Assembly (NCBI GenBank): GCA_043745195.1
Contig: JAYTTF010000067.1
Span: 14,150 to 78,149 of the forward strand
Source: JANXSF01 sp043745195
Lineage (GTDB): Bacteria; Acidobacteriota; Terriglobia; Bryobacterales; Bryobacteraceae
DNA: 64,000 bases
Direction of reading: 5' to 3'
In this document: one piece after another, positions 33,085 through 42,750 of the stretch
Position numbering within the stretch: position 1 is the stretch's first letter
How the letters are laid out: each line of letters begins with the position of its first letter
Notes under the pieces: model-generated
Database searches by the model: none
Seen by the model: the letters and a program-made list of their open reading frames with translations, nothing else
Told to the model about the DNA's origin: nothing
Position numbers and translations under genes: made by a program

Positions 33085-34194
33085 CTACTTCCATTCCAAG
33101 ATCATGCCGCTGTCCGTTGCCGCCCAAAGCTTTCCAGAAGGGCTGCCAGTAACCACTACGCGACGGGCGACAGCGCGATAATCGACAGGCATCTCCAGCC
33201 AGACAATTTTGCTATTTTCTGAAAGGGTGCCCTGCAGGATGTGAACTTTCGATGGAATCGGATTCGCTCTGAACGACCCAAGCGCTTCCACGCCGCCGAT
33301 CACAACATGCTTGTTATTCTCCGCGTAAATGGAACTGATCGCCCGATCTTTTTCCCGATAAAGATTGGTTGTCTTCCCACCAACATAGTTGATCAACATA
33401 ACCTCGCTGGGCACTGCAAAACTCTGTTCATGCACAAGCAGCGAGATACCAAACGTATCCTTTAAAATTACTGATTGAATGTGTCCGAACAACGAGGCAC
33501 TCGTAGCATTCCAACTCTGGCCTCCATTCGCGGTGTCTAACATCAAGGTCAATGCTGGCCATTCTCTGCGGCTTGATGCGCGCTCAGGCTCCATCCAATC
33601 AGGAAACAAACTGTCATCCCTGCGTTTAGGGCGACTCGCACCAATAATCATCATTTTATTGCCATTCTGCGCAATTACCTCAAACGAAGAAGTCTCGGCA
33701 TTCGACTCAATTTTCTTGCTTTCTGCAAGAGCGGTCCACGTCAATCCGCCATCGGTTGTTTTCCAGACAGCCTTGGGATATCCCGATGCATAACCAACCT
33801 TTGCAGAATTAAAGTGAATAGCAATCAGGCCATCCATCTTTTTCAGCTTCTTCCAATCACGCCCGGATTCTTCACTCTTCCAAATTCCACGATCCGTAGC
33901 CAACCAGCATTGGGAATCTCCAACGCAGGAAAGGGCCACTGGATGTTCCTTCAATAGAACTTCCGTCCACTTTGCGCCACCAGTGCTGGTGATCAACACC
34001 ACAGGTTTCTCTTTTTCTTTTGTGCTGGAGATTACTCCAAAGGCCAAGCCACGTTGATCGGACGGAAACTGGATTCCCCGTATTTCAAATGCAGAATCAG
34101 TTTGATCGAAAAAATAATTCATCTTCCAACGCTGCTCTTGCGCATTAGCCGCAACGATCAGGAAAGGAAGAAAGAGTCGACGAATGAAAGCCAT
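33085..34194 (-). CDS. Secreted YCF48-like beta-propeller protein
   Basis: A 369-residue protein with a signal peptide (MAFIRRLFLPFLIVAANA). It has repeats of the BNR/YCF48 type: ESGRDWKKLK, VWKTTDGGLTWTALAE and NGGQSWNATS, so it should form a beta-propeller. In plants and cyanobacteria YCF48 assists photosystem II assembly, but in heterotrophs related propellers are surface or periplasmic proteins without known function. It lies eight bases after the GAF gene on the same strand and is probably cotranscribed with it. Confidence 0.78.
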   Translation of the reverse strand: MAFIRRLFLPFLIVAANAQEQRWKMNYFFDQTDSAFEIRGIQFPSDQRGLAFGVISSTKEKEKPVVLITSTGGAKWTEVLLKEHPVALSCVGDSQCWLATDRGIWKSEESGRDWKKLKKMDGLIAIHFNSAKVGYASGYPKAVWKTTDGGLTWTALAESKKIESNAETSSFEVIAQNGNKMMIIGASRPKRRDDSLFPDWMEPERASSRREWPALTLMLDTANGGQSWNATSASLFGHIQSVILKDTFGISLLVHEQSFAVPSEVMLINYVGGKTTNLYREKDRAISSIYAENNKHVVIGGVEALGSFRANPIPSKVHILQGTLSENSKIVWLEMPVDYRAVARRVVVTGSPSGKLWAATDSGMILEWK

Positions 34195-34202
34195 ATTTAG
34201 AA

Positions 34203-34832
34203 TTAGGTTTGGCGAGCAATCGCCGTTGCAAGAGCTAGTTCAATAGTTGGAGCCATTTTCAGATCTTCCGGTCGAGTATGCACCACTTGCACCAAACAGC
34301 CTATCATTTCCCCAACGGTTGAAAGCAACTCCATTTCATCTCCGCTGTGGCTATGCGGTTGGCGATGTTGAACGTTGATTACTCCAACAACCTTCCCCCG
34401 AGCAATAATTGGTGCCGAAAGAAACGCTTCATAAGTGTCTTCTACAAGCTCACTGAATGACTTAAATCGGGGATCTTTATAGGCCTCGCAACTCAGTGCC
34501 AGAAAGCGCTTCTCACGAGCCACCCAGCCTGTAAGTCCTTCGTTCAACTTAAGACGAACTTTACCCAGCGAATCTTCTTTGTTATCGCCTGTGGCGGCAC
34601 ACAGCACCAATTCTTTTTGGTCCAGAAGATACACCAGGCAGGAATCGCAACTGGTGAATTCCACCACTCGGGCAACAATAGAATCTAAAGATTGGCCAAT
34701 GCTTTTGCTGGTGGAGAGATACCGGCTGATACGTTGTAATAAGCGTAGTTCCTGGTCAATCCGCTCCAAGCGGGTTTCAAGATCACGCGTTTTATTGGCC
34801 ACGTCTCTATTATCCCACTGAAATGACTCCAT
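34203..34832 (-). CDS. GAF-domain protein with N-terminal coiled coil
   Basis: A 209-residue cytoplasmic protein. Residues 12-45 are a predicted coiled coil (TRDLETRLERIDQELRLL); residues about 45-195 are a GAF domain, with CDSCLVYLLD, LNEGLTGWVAREKR and GKVVGVINVQHRQPH typical strands. GAF domains bind small ligands such as cyclic nucleotides or haem, or serve in dimerisation. No output domain follows, so it may work through partner binding. It is divergent from the methyltransferase gene (20 bases apart) and precedes the YCF48-like gene. Confidence 0.85.
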   Translation of the reverse strand: MESFQWDNRDVANKTRDLETRLERIDQELRLLQRISRYLSTSKSIGQSLDSIVARVVEFTSCDSCLVYLLDQKELVLCAATGDNKEDSLGKVRLKLNEGLTGWVAREKRFLALSCEAYKDPRFKSFSELVEDTYEAFLSAPIIARGKVVGVINVQHRQPHSHSGDEMELLSTVGEMIGCLVQVVHTRPEDLKMAPTIELALATAIARQT

Positions 34833-34852
34833 TAAACGCTAGAATAGTGAAA

Positions 34853-35560
34853 ATGAGTTTCGCTCCCTCTCCGGATTTTTCCAAACTTCCGGCAGATCAG
34901 TATTTGGAGTTTCACAAGCGCCGCTACGTCTTCTTGTTGGACAAAGTGCACGCCATCCTAAATGGTGAAGCCGATGCTTCGTGGCGATTCCTAGACGTCG
35001 GTCCAGCATTCCAAACTCATCTTTTGCGCGAAGCCTTCCCCAAGGCCAAGGTAGATACCGCAGGCTTTATTGACAACCGCTTTCCTGCACGCGTCGGTGA
35101 GGCGCACTTTCAGACGGATCTGAACGAAGTGGATCAGCCCGAAATCGGCGGTTACCATCTCATCATCATGGCTGAAGTACTCGAACATTTATACGCCCCA
35201 CCAACACAAGTGCTTCGACGAATTGGCCAATGGTTAAAACCAGGAGGATCCATTCTTCTGCAAACACCCAACCCTGTCAGCCTAGGCAAACGGAAACAAC
35301 TGTTGACAGGCCATTCCCCATTTGAAATCATTCGTGACAATCCCACCAACCCTGGTCATTTCTGCGAATACACCGTGGAAGATCTCAATTCAGTTGCAAG
35401 TAATGCAGGCTTTGAGGTGACTGACGTCTGGTTAACGAACTACTTCGGTCCTGGCGGATTCAAAAACCAAATCTACGATTTTCTGTGTAGTGTCCTGCCT
35501 GGCAATTTGCAGGATGGCATCACTGCTGTGTTGCGAAAAAAGCTGCCTACTGATTCGTAA
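34853..35560 (+). CDS. Class I SAM-dependent methyltransferase
   Basis: A 235-residue methyltransferase of the methyltransferase-11/23 type. The SAM motif is WRFLDVGPAFQTHLL, the post-motif acidic segment GYHLIIMAEVLEHLYAPP matches motif II, and QWLKPGGSILLQTPNP is motif III. The C-terminal part (CEYTVEDLNSVASNAGFEV) is typical of methyltransferases acting on sugars or lipids. The start is the ATG at 34853; an earlier in-frame ATG at 34823 would overlap the GAF gene start. It converges with the GT39-type gene, overlapping it by 14 bases. Confidence 0.87.
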   Translation: MSFAPSPDFSKLPADQYLEFHKRRYVFLLDKVHAILNGEADASWRFLDVGPAFQTHLLREAFPKAKVDTAGFIDNRFPARVGEAHFQTDLNEVDQPEIGGYHLIIMAEVLEHLYAPPTQVLRRIGQWLKPGGSILLQTPNPVSLGKRKQLLTGHSPFEIIRDNPTNPGHFCEYTVEDLNSVASNAGFEVTDVWLTNYFGPGGFKNQIYDFLCSVLPGNLQDGITAVLRKKLPTDS

Positions 35561-37325
35561 AAAGGTACTTCCCGCCACTTTCCAAAACAGTGTGAAGCGC
35601 CGGCTTGCCCACCAGTTTTTCAATCTTCACTAACTCCGGACCTTCCAACGTTAAGTAGAATCGCTGCGGCGAAAGCCACAAGTTTCTAAACTCCTCATCC
35701 CCAATAAACACCTGCGGTGCGTCTGGAGCATAGGATCCATATTCCAAATTGTTCACACGCCCGTTGAGGATTAACGCTTTGCGATTCGTATAGAAAAACA
35801 CGGACGAAAAGGTATAGTACTGCGCCCCTAGAATTAGACTCCCAGGTTGCGATTGGTTCAATGCCTCCGCCAGCGGACGCGAACCCATGTAAGGATCAAA
35901 CACCGTAAGCGCCACCCGCGCAGCATGAAAAAACAACACCATCATCACCGTCAACCCCAACGCCAACCGCTGCCCGCGAAACCTCCAAGCGCAAACGGTT
36001 CCAATTAGAGTCGCGATTCCAGCCATCATCAGCGGCGTCCGCAAATAGGCAAACGATGCAATCGTAAGGTCACCCATATGACCTAGCGACAGCGTGTAGG
36101 CATCCGGATTATGCGTTAGCGCGCGAGAAATATCACCAGGCGTCGGCAAATTCCAGACACTCCAAATCAGGAACGCTATCACTGAAGTTGCGCTGGCGGC
36201 GACGATCGCAATGGCCTTCGACCCCCAACCTACTAACTTGTTTTCCCGATTCAATCCCGATGCAAGCCACAGCGCAATCGCAGGGTAGGCAGGCATTGAA
36301 TAATATTCCTGCGTTGTCGAAAACGTGAAGAAGACCATCAGGAATCCAGCCCAGCAAAGCGCTAGTCGTCGTGTAAGTGCGGCCCTTGAATTTCCGTCCA
36401 CAGTCTGGCGGCAGGCTGCCGGAAAATAGGCGCTCCAAGGAAACAGCCATAGCAAATGGAACAACCAGAATAGATATCGCGGCACTGTATTGTAGTCGCG
36501 CGGGTGCCGCATGTTCAGGAAGCGGAATACATGTTCGTTGAAAAAGTAGAACCAGAAAAAACCATGGTATTTCCCCGGTTCACTCTTCATCGTGAAATCA
36601 AACGAAGGCGGATTCGCAAGAGTTGCCAGAATGTGCCAGGGAGCAGCAATCACAAGTATGATCAGTAATCCGCTGAATGGCCGCAATCTCCGCCAGGTGC
36701 GTCGCAAAAAGAATTGCCGTGTTGAAATTAGAAAAATAACCCCACCGGCAATTGGGAAAAGCACGGCGATCAAACCTTTCAACAACAATCCAACACCAAT
36801 CGAAGCCGCCAGCAATCCACTCCAAATAAATGGGCGCTGTTCTTCCTCTTCTAATGCGCGCAGAAGACTCCACATCGCCAGCGTAATAGTCGCAGTCACC
36901 ATGGCGTCAGGAATTTGAATGCGAGTGAACAGCCACAACCCAATGCAGGAAGCAAGAATCAATCCCGCGTAAAGCCCCGCCACTTCGTCAAATGCCCAAG
37001 CCGCAAATCGCGCACAAAGCCAACAAAGCAGCACCACAGATAAAGCCAGCGGAATCCTGGCAGCCCAATCATGCACGCCAAACACTTTCATGCTGATGGC
37101 CATCAGCCAATACACCATTGGCGATTTTTCCAGATAGGCCACCCCGTTCAAACGAGCCGTAACCCAATCGCCTGACTCCAGCATGTTGCGAGCAATCTGC
37201 GCCTGCACCGCATCTACATCGTCCATCAATGCCGGCGGACTCACAATGCAGCCCAGATAGATCAGCGCCGCTACTAGCAGGACGATTAGTTGGTAGTGCG
37301 GGCATCGCCCACGGTGATTTTCCAT
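35547..37325 (-). CDS. ArnT/PMT-type GT39-like glycosyltransferase (GT-C fold)
   Basis: A 592-residue integral membrane protein with about twelve helices in its first 430 residues and a soluble C-terminal part. The first periplasmic loop carries ALMDDVDAVQAQIARNM (Asp35, Asp36, Asp38), the acidic motif of the ArnT/PMT fold, in which a sugar is moved from a polyprenyl-phosphate donor to lipid A or protein. LEKSPMVYWLMAISMKVFG is also typical. I use the ATG at 37325; a longer frame starts at 37361. Its start lies within the 3' end of the asparagine synthetase gene (overlap 40 bases). Confidence 0.86.
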   Translation of the reverse strand: MENHRGRCPHYQLIVLLVAALIYLGCIVSPPALMDDVDAVQAQIARNMLESGDWVTARLNGVAYLEKSPMVYWLMAISMKVFGVHDWAARIPLALSVVLLCWLCARFAAWAFDEVAGLYAGLILASCIGLWLFTRIQIPDAMVTATITLAMWSLLRALEEEEQRPFIWSGLLAASIGVGLLLKGLIAVLFPIAGGVIFLISTRQFFLRRTWRRLRPFSGLLIILVIAAPWHILATLANPPSFDFTMKSEPGKYHGFFWFYFFNEHVFRFLNMRHPRDYNTVPRYLFWLFHLLWLFPWSAYFPAACRQTVDGNSRAALTRRLALCWAGFLMVFFTFSTTQEYYSMPAYPAIALWLASGLNRENKLVGWGSKAIAIVAASATSVIAFLIWSVWNLPTPGDISRALTHNPDAYTLSLGHMGDLTIASFAYLRTPLMMAGIATLIGTVCAWRFRGQRLALGLTVMMVLFFHAARVALTVFDPYMGSRPLAEALNQSQPGSLILGAQYYTFSSVFFYTNRKALILNGRVNNLEYGSYAPDAPQVFIGDEEFRNLWLSPQRFYLTLEGPELVKIEKLVGKPALHTVLESGGKYLFTNQ

Positions 37326-39178
37326 TGCTTCATCCACAAGAAAAGAGTGAGCAGGCCCCACAAATGATAGCCGTAATTAGCGCGCCTGGCAAAGTGGTCA
37401 TCCATCAACTTACTGATGGCCGATGGCCGAAACAGACCACAGTCGCCGACGGCCTGCGGCGTCAGCGTATCGGTGATCAGCGGTTTCAATGCAGTGCGAA
37501 ACCAGTCATGCGCGGGAATGTCAAAGCCTTCTTTGCGCCGGTTCAAAATTGGCTCCGGCAATTTACCACGCAGCGTTTCCTTCAAAATGTACTTCAGCCC
37601 ACTTCCATTTATTTTGAATGATTCTGGCAGCGATGCCGCAAATTCCACAATGCGATGGTCCAGGAACGGCGGGCGCACTTCCAGCGAATGCGCCATGCTC
37701 ATGCGGTCGCACTTGTACAAAATATCGTCAACAAGATAATAGTGTTGGTCCAGAAAGATGAACGGATTCAGCTTTCCACTAGCAAGGTATTCGGGAGCAA
37801 TGGTGGAAAACAAATCCACCGTGGGTTTAAAGCTACCTGCCGAAAGCAACTGCGCACGTTCCGCCGCAGTGAAGGTCCCATTCCAAAACAAATGCGCAGA
37901 CCCTGCGTCCAAAAGCGAGCCTTTCAGAAAGCGTTTCAATTTATATTCCAGGCTGATCTTATCGTCGGATACAGGCAGCAAATTCGTTGCCGCCAACGCA
38001 AGCTGACGAAACGGTCGAGGCACTGCGCGCATCCATCCCGCATAACGATCCGCTAGATATGTATAGTAGCCGCCAAAAAGTTCATCCGCGCCTTCACCGC
38101 TCAGTGCCACTGTGACATGCTGTCTGCTCATGCGAGCCAAAAACCAGACAGGCAGCGCTCCAGCATCGGCGCTGGGCTCATCGGAATGCCACGCCATCTT
38201 CTCAATTGCCGGCACCAGTTCTACATCCGGATTCAAATCGAATTCGTGATGATCTGTTTCGTACTTCTCAGCAAGCATGCGGAAATAGGGACTTTCATCA
38301 AACTTGCGTCCCAGAAAAGAGACTGAAAATGTTTTTAACTTCCGCCCGGAAATTTGCGATGCATAATGCAGAATCGCCGAACTATCCACGCCACCCGATG
38401 CCCAAATCCCCAGCGGTACATCGGCGATCAAATGCTCTTTCATCGACGCTTTCAATAGACCATCCAAAGCCTCTTTTGCCGAATCCAGAGTCCAACTGGA
38501 ATCCACACCGCAAGGCAGTTTCCAGTAAGCACCTTTGGTGATGCGGCCTGAGCGCCATTCCAGCCAATGGCCAGGTTCCAGCTTCGTTATCCCCTCCACC
38601 AACGTATGAGGCGTGGGAATGTAATTCAGCGAAAGGAAATAGTTCAAGCCAGTAAGAGACAAGCGGCGGGGAATTTCCGAATGCTCAAACAGCACCTTCA
38701 TCTCGGAACCGAAATAGAGATCGTTCTCGCGGCTGTAAAGATACAGCGGCTTGATCCCCGTGCGATCACGCGCCAACACCAGACGCCGATCTGTCTCCAT
38801 CCAAATCGCCACTGCGAACATACCGTGGAAACGCGTGAAGCACTCCGTGTCCCATTGCTGGAAGGCCTTCAGCACAACTTCGGTATCGCAGCGTGAGCGA
38901 AACTTGTGGCCAAGTTTCTCCAACTCCACACGGACTTCATTGTGGTTATAGACTTCGCCGTTGAACACAATCACCGCATCGCCGTTGTCGCTAACAATGG
39001 GTTGATCGCCACCAGCAAGGTCAATAATACTCAGCCGCACCGCACCTAGCGAAACAGTATCGGATTCCCAAACGCCCGTTTGATTTGGCCCACGATGGTG
39101 AATAGTTGCCGTGGCGCGTTGAATGCGCCCCGCCTCCGCCCTGCCTTTTAAATGCGTGAAACCAGCGATTCCGCACAT
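37286..39178 (-). CDS. asnB: Asparagine synthetase (glutamine-hydrolysing)
   Basis: A 630-residue enzyme. The N-terminal glutaminase begins MCGIAGFTHL, so Cys2 becomes the nucleophile after Met removal; HHRGPNQTG follows. The synthetase domain has the ATP-pyrophosphatase loop WASGGVDSSAIL and ALSGEGADELFGGY. It makes asparagine from aspartate and glutamine, or in surface-glycan and lasso-peptide clusters an analogous amide. It lies between the LolC/E permease, three bases upstream, and the GT39-like gene. Because it sits with a glycosyltransferase, it may serve either general metabolism or sugar modification. Confidence 0.93.
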   Translation of the reverse strand: MCGIAGFTHLKGRAEAGRIQRATATIHHRGPNQTGVWESDTVSLGAVRLSIIDLAGGDQPIVSDNGDAVIVFNGEVYNHNEVRVELEKLGHKFRSRCDTEVVLKAFQQWDTECFTRFHGMFAVAIWMETDRRLVLARDRTGIKPLYLYSRENDLYFGSEMKVLFEHSEIPRRLSLTGLNYFLSLNYIPTPHTLVEGITKLEPGHWLEWRSGRITKGAYWKLPCGVDSSWTLDSAKEALDGLLKASMKEHLIADVPLGIWASGGVDSSAILHYASQISGRKLKTFSVSFLGRKFDESPYFRMLAEKYETDHHEFDLNPDVELVPAIEKMAWHSDEPSADAGALPVWFLARMSRQHVTVALSGEGADELFGGYYTYLADRYAGWMRAVPRPFRQLALAATNLLPVSDDKISLEYKLKRFLKGSLLDAGSAHLFWNGTFTAAERAQLLSAGSFKPTVDLFSTIAPEYLASGKLNPFIFLDQHYYLVDDILYKCDRMSMAHSLEVRPPFLDHRIVEFAASLPESFKINGSGLKYILKETLRGKLPEPILNRRKEGFDIPAHDWFRTALKPLITDTLTPQAVGDCGLFRPSAISKLMDDHFARRANYGYHLWGLLTLFLWMKQWKITVGDARTTN

Positions 39179-39181
39179 AAG

Positions 39182-40414
39182 CTATTCGTAGCGGAGCGAT
39201 TCCACCGGCAGAATACGAGCAGCGGCGCGGGCAGGATAAATAGTAGCCAGATAGCTTACAATCATCGCCGCAGCACCCACCCAAAGGCCATCCGTCCAGC
39301 GAGGTTCAAAGGGAACAAAGCTGAGCGAGTAGACCGCTTCGTCCAACTTTATCCAACGGTAATGGCCAGCCAGGTAACTGATCGTGTACCCGGCAATCAG
39401 CCCCAGGCATGTTCCCACAGCGCCGATGATCAGTCCTTGCAGCACAAAGATCTTGCGGATTTGTGAAACACGCGCACCCATCGAAACAAGAATCGCAATG
39501 TCTCTGTTTTTCTCCATCACCATCATCACAAGGCTGATTAGAATATTCAGACCTGCAATCAGCTCAATCAGTCCAATGGTGATCAACGTCACAATGCGAT
39601 CCATTTTCAGCGCGTTCAAAATTGGCCGATTCTGTTCCTGCCAATGTGTAGCTGCAAGCTGCGGTCCTGCGGCCTGTTCAATTTGCTTGGCAATTTCTGG
39701 AGCTTGGTAAATATCATCCACCCGGAATTCAATCGCACTGATCACTCCAGGTAGCGAAGTCACTCGTTGCGTCTGTTCCAAAGAAGTGAACGCCCACAAA
39801 GAATCCAGCTCAAAAAAATCGCTTTTATAAATTCCACAAACACGAAACTGAAAGGAACTGGGCCGCAGTCCCAGCGGAGTAATTTCCCCCTGCGGACTAA
39901 TTACATTGATCACACTATTCAACAGCATTCCAGTTTTTTCAGCCATCACCGAACCAAGAAGAATGCATGGATAGCGCTGGTCTTTTTTCGATAGTCCGTC
40001 AATGGAACCTTGCTTCATGTACTTCGCAATATCAGCATATGCCGTAGGGGACTGCATATCCAAACCCTTTAATACACCACCCTGTCCGCGCATCGGCCCA
40101 GCAAAAAGAACTTCAGCAAATAGCGTTGGATGGGCATTCAATACGTGCGGAAGTTTTTCCAGGCGTGAAGTGAGTTCCCGAAAGTTTTCGATTCCATCCG
40201 CAGGATTTTTAGATAACAGCGTGACGTGGGCCGTTGCCCCCAGCAAACTTCGTTGCAGTGTATTTTTGAACCCAGTGGTCACCGCCAAGGCGATTATCAG
40301 CGCCATGACTCCGGCCGCTACACCAAGTATAGAGATGACGGTAATCATCGAAATCACCGCTTGTTTCCGTTTCGCTCTTAGATAGCGTTGCGCTACAAAC
40401 AGTTCAAAAGACAT
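39182..40414 (-). CDS. lolC: LolC/LolE-type lipoprotein-releasing ABC transporter permease
   Basis: A 410-residue permease. It starts FELFVAQRYLRAKRKQAVIS, the usual LolC/E opening, with one helix near residues 22-45, a large periplasmic domain (about 50-265) and three helices at the C-terminus with the FtsX-like ILISLVMMVMEKNRDIAIL and GARVSQIRKIFVLQG loop that contacts the ATPase. LolCDE extracts mature lipoproteins from the inner membrane for transfer to LolA. No LolD ATPase is adjacent in the window; the gene follows lysS by 24 bases and precedes asnB. The choice between LolC and LolE is not possible; many bacteria have a single LolF. Confidence 0.88.
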   Translation of the reverse strand: MSFELFVAQRYLRAKRKQAVISMITVISILGVAAGVMALIIALAVTTGFKNTLQRSLLGATAHVTLLSKNPADGIENFRELTSRLEKLPHVLNAHPTLFAEVLFAGPMRGQGGVLKGLDMQSPTAYADIAKYMKQGSIDGLSKKDQRYPCILLGSVMAEKTGMLLNSVINVISPQGEITPLGLRPSSFQFRVCGIYKSDFFELDSLWAFTSLEQTQRVTSLPGVISAIEFRVDDIYQAPEIAKQIEQAAGPQLAATHWQEQNRPILNALKMDRIVTLITIGLIELIAGLNILISLVMMVMEKNRDIAILVSMGARVSQIRKIFVLQGLIIGAVGTCLGLIAGYTISYLAGHYRWIKLDEAVYSLSFVPFEPRWTDGLWVGAAAMIVSYLATIYPARAAARILPVESLRYE

Positions 40415-40438
40415 CATCGAGTTTGGCGCTCCAGAAGC

Positions 40439-41947
40439 CTAAGGCTTTTCCAAATTGCGAAACTGATCGGCAATTCCAATGTGTCCTTCCGGGCGCAATA
40501 GTGGAAATAAAATTACGTCTCGAATCGATTTAGAGCCCGTCAATATCATGGTCAATCGGTCTATCCCAATTCCTTCACCACCGGTCGGCGGCATGCCGTA
40601 GGATAGCGCACGGATATAATCTTCATCCATTTGATGCGCTTCCTCATCGCCGCGATCACGCATTCCGGTTTGCATTTCAAAACGGCGACGCTGTTCGTTC
40701 GGGTCGTTCAATTCCGTATAGGCGTTGCCGATCTCCATACCGCCAACATAGATTTCAAACCGCTCCACCATCGAAGGCTCATCCAATTTGTTCTTTGAAA
40801 GGGGCGACGTCTCCACTGGATATTCGTAAATGATGGTTGGCTGAAACAAGTGCTCCTCAGCAACCCGCTCAAAAATATCCGCCAAGCATTCCCCAGCAGT
40901 CCCCTTGCGTGAATGTTGGGAAAGCCAATTAGGATTGCGAACATCTTCCATGCTTGGCTTGTTCTCTCCCTTCCAAAATTCAATCACGGCTTCTCGCATG
41001 GTCAATTGGCGGATGTTGCCGAAGTCAATCATTTGCCCGTCGTACTCCACTTTCTCAGAACCCGTAGCATCAATCGCCACCTGCTTCAGCAACTCCGCTG
41101 TCAGTTCGATCAGGCCACGATAATCGGTGTATGCCTGGTAAAACTCAAGCATGGTGAATTCTGGATTGTGATGCGATGAAATTCCTTCATTGCGGAAATT
41201 TCGGTTGATTTCATAAACCCGATCGAGTCCCCCAACCACCAGTCGCTTCAAGTAAAGTTCCGGGGCAATGCGCAGGTAAAGGTCAATATCCAAAGTGTTG
41301 TGATGAGTCACAAACGGCCTTGCCGCTGCTCCGCCGTAGAGCGACTGCATCATCGGCGTTTCCACTTCAATAAAATTCTTATCCTCTAACTGACGCCGGA
41401 AAGACTTGACGATTTTGGCGCGCGTTACGAACACCTTGCGCACCTCGTCGTTAGCAAGCAAATCCAAATATCGTTGCCGATAACGAGTCTCCACATCCTC
41501 CAAGCCATGAAATTTCTCAGGCATTGGCAACAATGTCTTCGCCAGAAATTCAATGGATTGCGCCTGCACTGATAATTCCCCAGTGCGCGTGTAGAACAGT
41601 TTGCCTTCAACGCCGATCAAATCGCCGATATCCAGCATCTGATACAGCTTGAAATCCTTCTCCGAAAGGTTGTCCACCTTGATGTAGATCTGCAGTTTAA
41701 CTCCACCCTGACTGAGATGCAGAAACCCCGCCTTACCCTTGCCTCGCAGCGATTGAATGCGGCCGCACACTTTCACCGCAATTGTAGTGGCTTCCAATTC
41801 CTCAGCGGTCTTTGCGGAGAACTGTTCCAGGACATCACACAGCTGGTGGGAAAAATCAAAGCGCTTCCCATAGGGAAGATGGCCGGCTTCAACTAATTCC
41901 TGGGTACGGCGAACACGAGTTTCAAAAATTTCTTGTTCCAAAGACAA
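40439..41947 (-). CDS. lysS: Lysyl-tRNA synthetase, class II
   Basis: A 502-residue class II synthetase that charges tRNA-Lys. It has an OB-fold anticodon domain (residues about 60-170, VCGRIQSLRGKGKAGFLHL), motif 2 NRNFRNEGISSHHNPEFTM and motif 3 GIGIDRLTMILTG. The start is TTG at 41947, supported by AGAGG eight bases upstream; no ATG is near. It is the first gene of a run with the LolC/E permease and asnB on the same strand, though the methyltransferase-like gene just upstream may also share its transcript. Confidence 0.96.
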   Translation of the reverse strand: MSLEQEIFETRVRRTQELVEAGHLPYGKRFDFSHQLCDVLEQFSAKTAEELEATTIAVKVCGRIQSLRGKGKAGFLHLSQGGVKLQIYIKVDNLSEKDFKLYQMLDIGDLIGVEGKLFYTRTGELSVQAQSIEFLAKTLLPMPEKFHGLEDVETRYRQRYLDLLANDEVRKVFVTRAKIVKSFRRQLEDKNFIEVETPMMQSLYGGAAARPFVTHHNTLDIDLYLRIAPELYLKRLVVGGLDRVYEINRNFRNEGISSHHNPEFTMLEFYQAYTDYRGLIELTAELLKQVAIDATGSEKVEYDGQMIDFGNIRQLTMREAVIEFWKGENKPSMEDVRNPNWLSQHSRKGTAGECLADIFERVAEEHLFQPTIIYEYPVETSPLSKNKLDEPSMVERFEIYVGGMEIGNAYTELNDPNEQRRRFEMQTGMRDRGDEEAHQMDEDYIRALSYGMPPTGGEGIGIDRLTMILTGSKSIRDVILFPLLRPEGHIGIADQFRNLEKP

Positions 41948-42004
41948 ATCGGCTACCTCTGCTGAATGTGGTGAGACTGAAGTGATCGGGCATTTAAGCC
42001 GCAG

Positions 42005-42748
42005 TCATCGGCGGACAATGACTTCGCGCAAATTGTCGCGAGTCAGAAAAAACTTAACAGAATTGAAGCGCTGAAACAATCGTTCAATGTCTCTGTTCTG
42101 CAAAATACGGCTCACCTTGCGGTCGCACTTGTGGCTAAGCCTCAAATTACGGCTCCCCTCAATGCGGTAGGTGTAGCAAGGCACCATTCCATTTTGCGCT
42201 TCCGTATGAAACGTCGCCAGCAAATACGAACTGGGCTTAAGAAGGCCAAACAAATGGTTAACCGTCATCTCTAGTAATTCCGGTTCCAGATATTCCAACG
42301 AGTCCCAAATCATCGCGCCGTCGAACATCCAATCATCGTAAGCCAAACATTGTTCCACAAAAAGGTTAAGCCGTTCGTGGTCTAACTGGTTTTCATAAAA
42401 ATCGCCAGGAGGACCGAAACAGTTATCAAGGATGCGCAGAAAATCGTCGGAATGGATTCTATGCCCCATGCCGGAGATAATGTCGACATTGGCTTGGCAA
42501 AGGCCGGTAAGGTCAAGTACGTTCAAACCGCTTTGTCCTCGGATAGAAGACAGAAACTGATCCAGGCATTTGCTTTCCAGGCAGCGGTCTTCGCGGGCCA
42601 TTTTTGCCGCAGCACCCGCTCCTAAGTTGAAACTGGAAATTCCACGCACCCCTGCTGAAGGCGCCGCCTGCTCTGGCGAAGCGCCCAGAAAAATATTTCG
42701 CAGAGTGCTTTTCAACGTCGAATTGTCTCCTGAAGGAGTTGGAAACAT
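42005..42748 (-). CDS. Methyltransferase-like protein downstream of bactofilin
   Basis: A 247-residue cytoplasmic protein with an N-terminal low-complexity region (about 45 residues) and a divergent Rossmann-fold segment: GLNVLDLTGLCQANVDIISGM, then HSDDFLRILD, FDGAMIWDSLEYLEPELLE and FGLLKPSSYLLATFHTEAQN. The last two look like motifs II and III of class I methyltransferases, but the SAM-binding glycine motif is degraded (LDLTGLC instead of LDIGCGTG). It may therefore not bind SAM well. It begins two bases after the bactofilin stop, so it is coupled to it and could act on the cytoskeletal element or its partners. Confidence 0.6.
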   Translation of the reverse strand: MFPTPSGDNSTLKSTLRNIFLGASPEQAAPSAGVRGISSFNLGAGAAAKMAREDRCLESKCLDQFLSSIRGQSGLNVLDLTGLCQANVDIISGMGHRIHSDDFLRILDNCFGPPGDFYENQLDHERLNLFVEQCLAYDDWMFDGAMIWDSLEYLEPELLEMTVNHLFGLLKPSSYLLATFHTEAQNGMVPCYTYRIEGSRNLRLSHKCDRKVSRILQNRDIERLFQRFNSVKFFLTRDNLREVIVRR

Positions 42749-42750
42749 CC

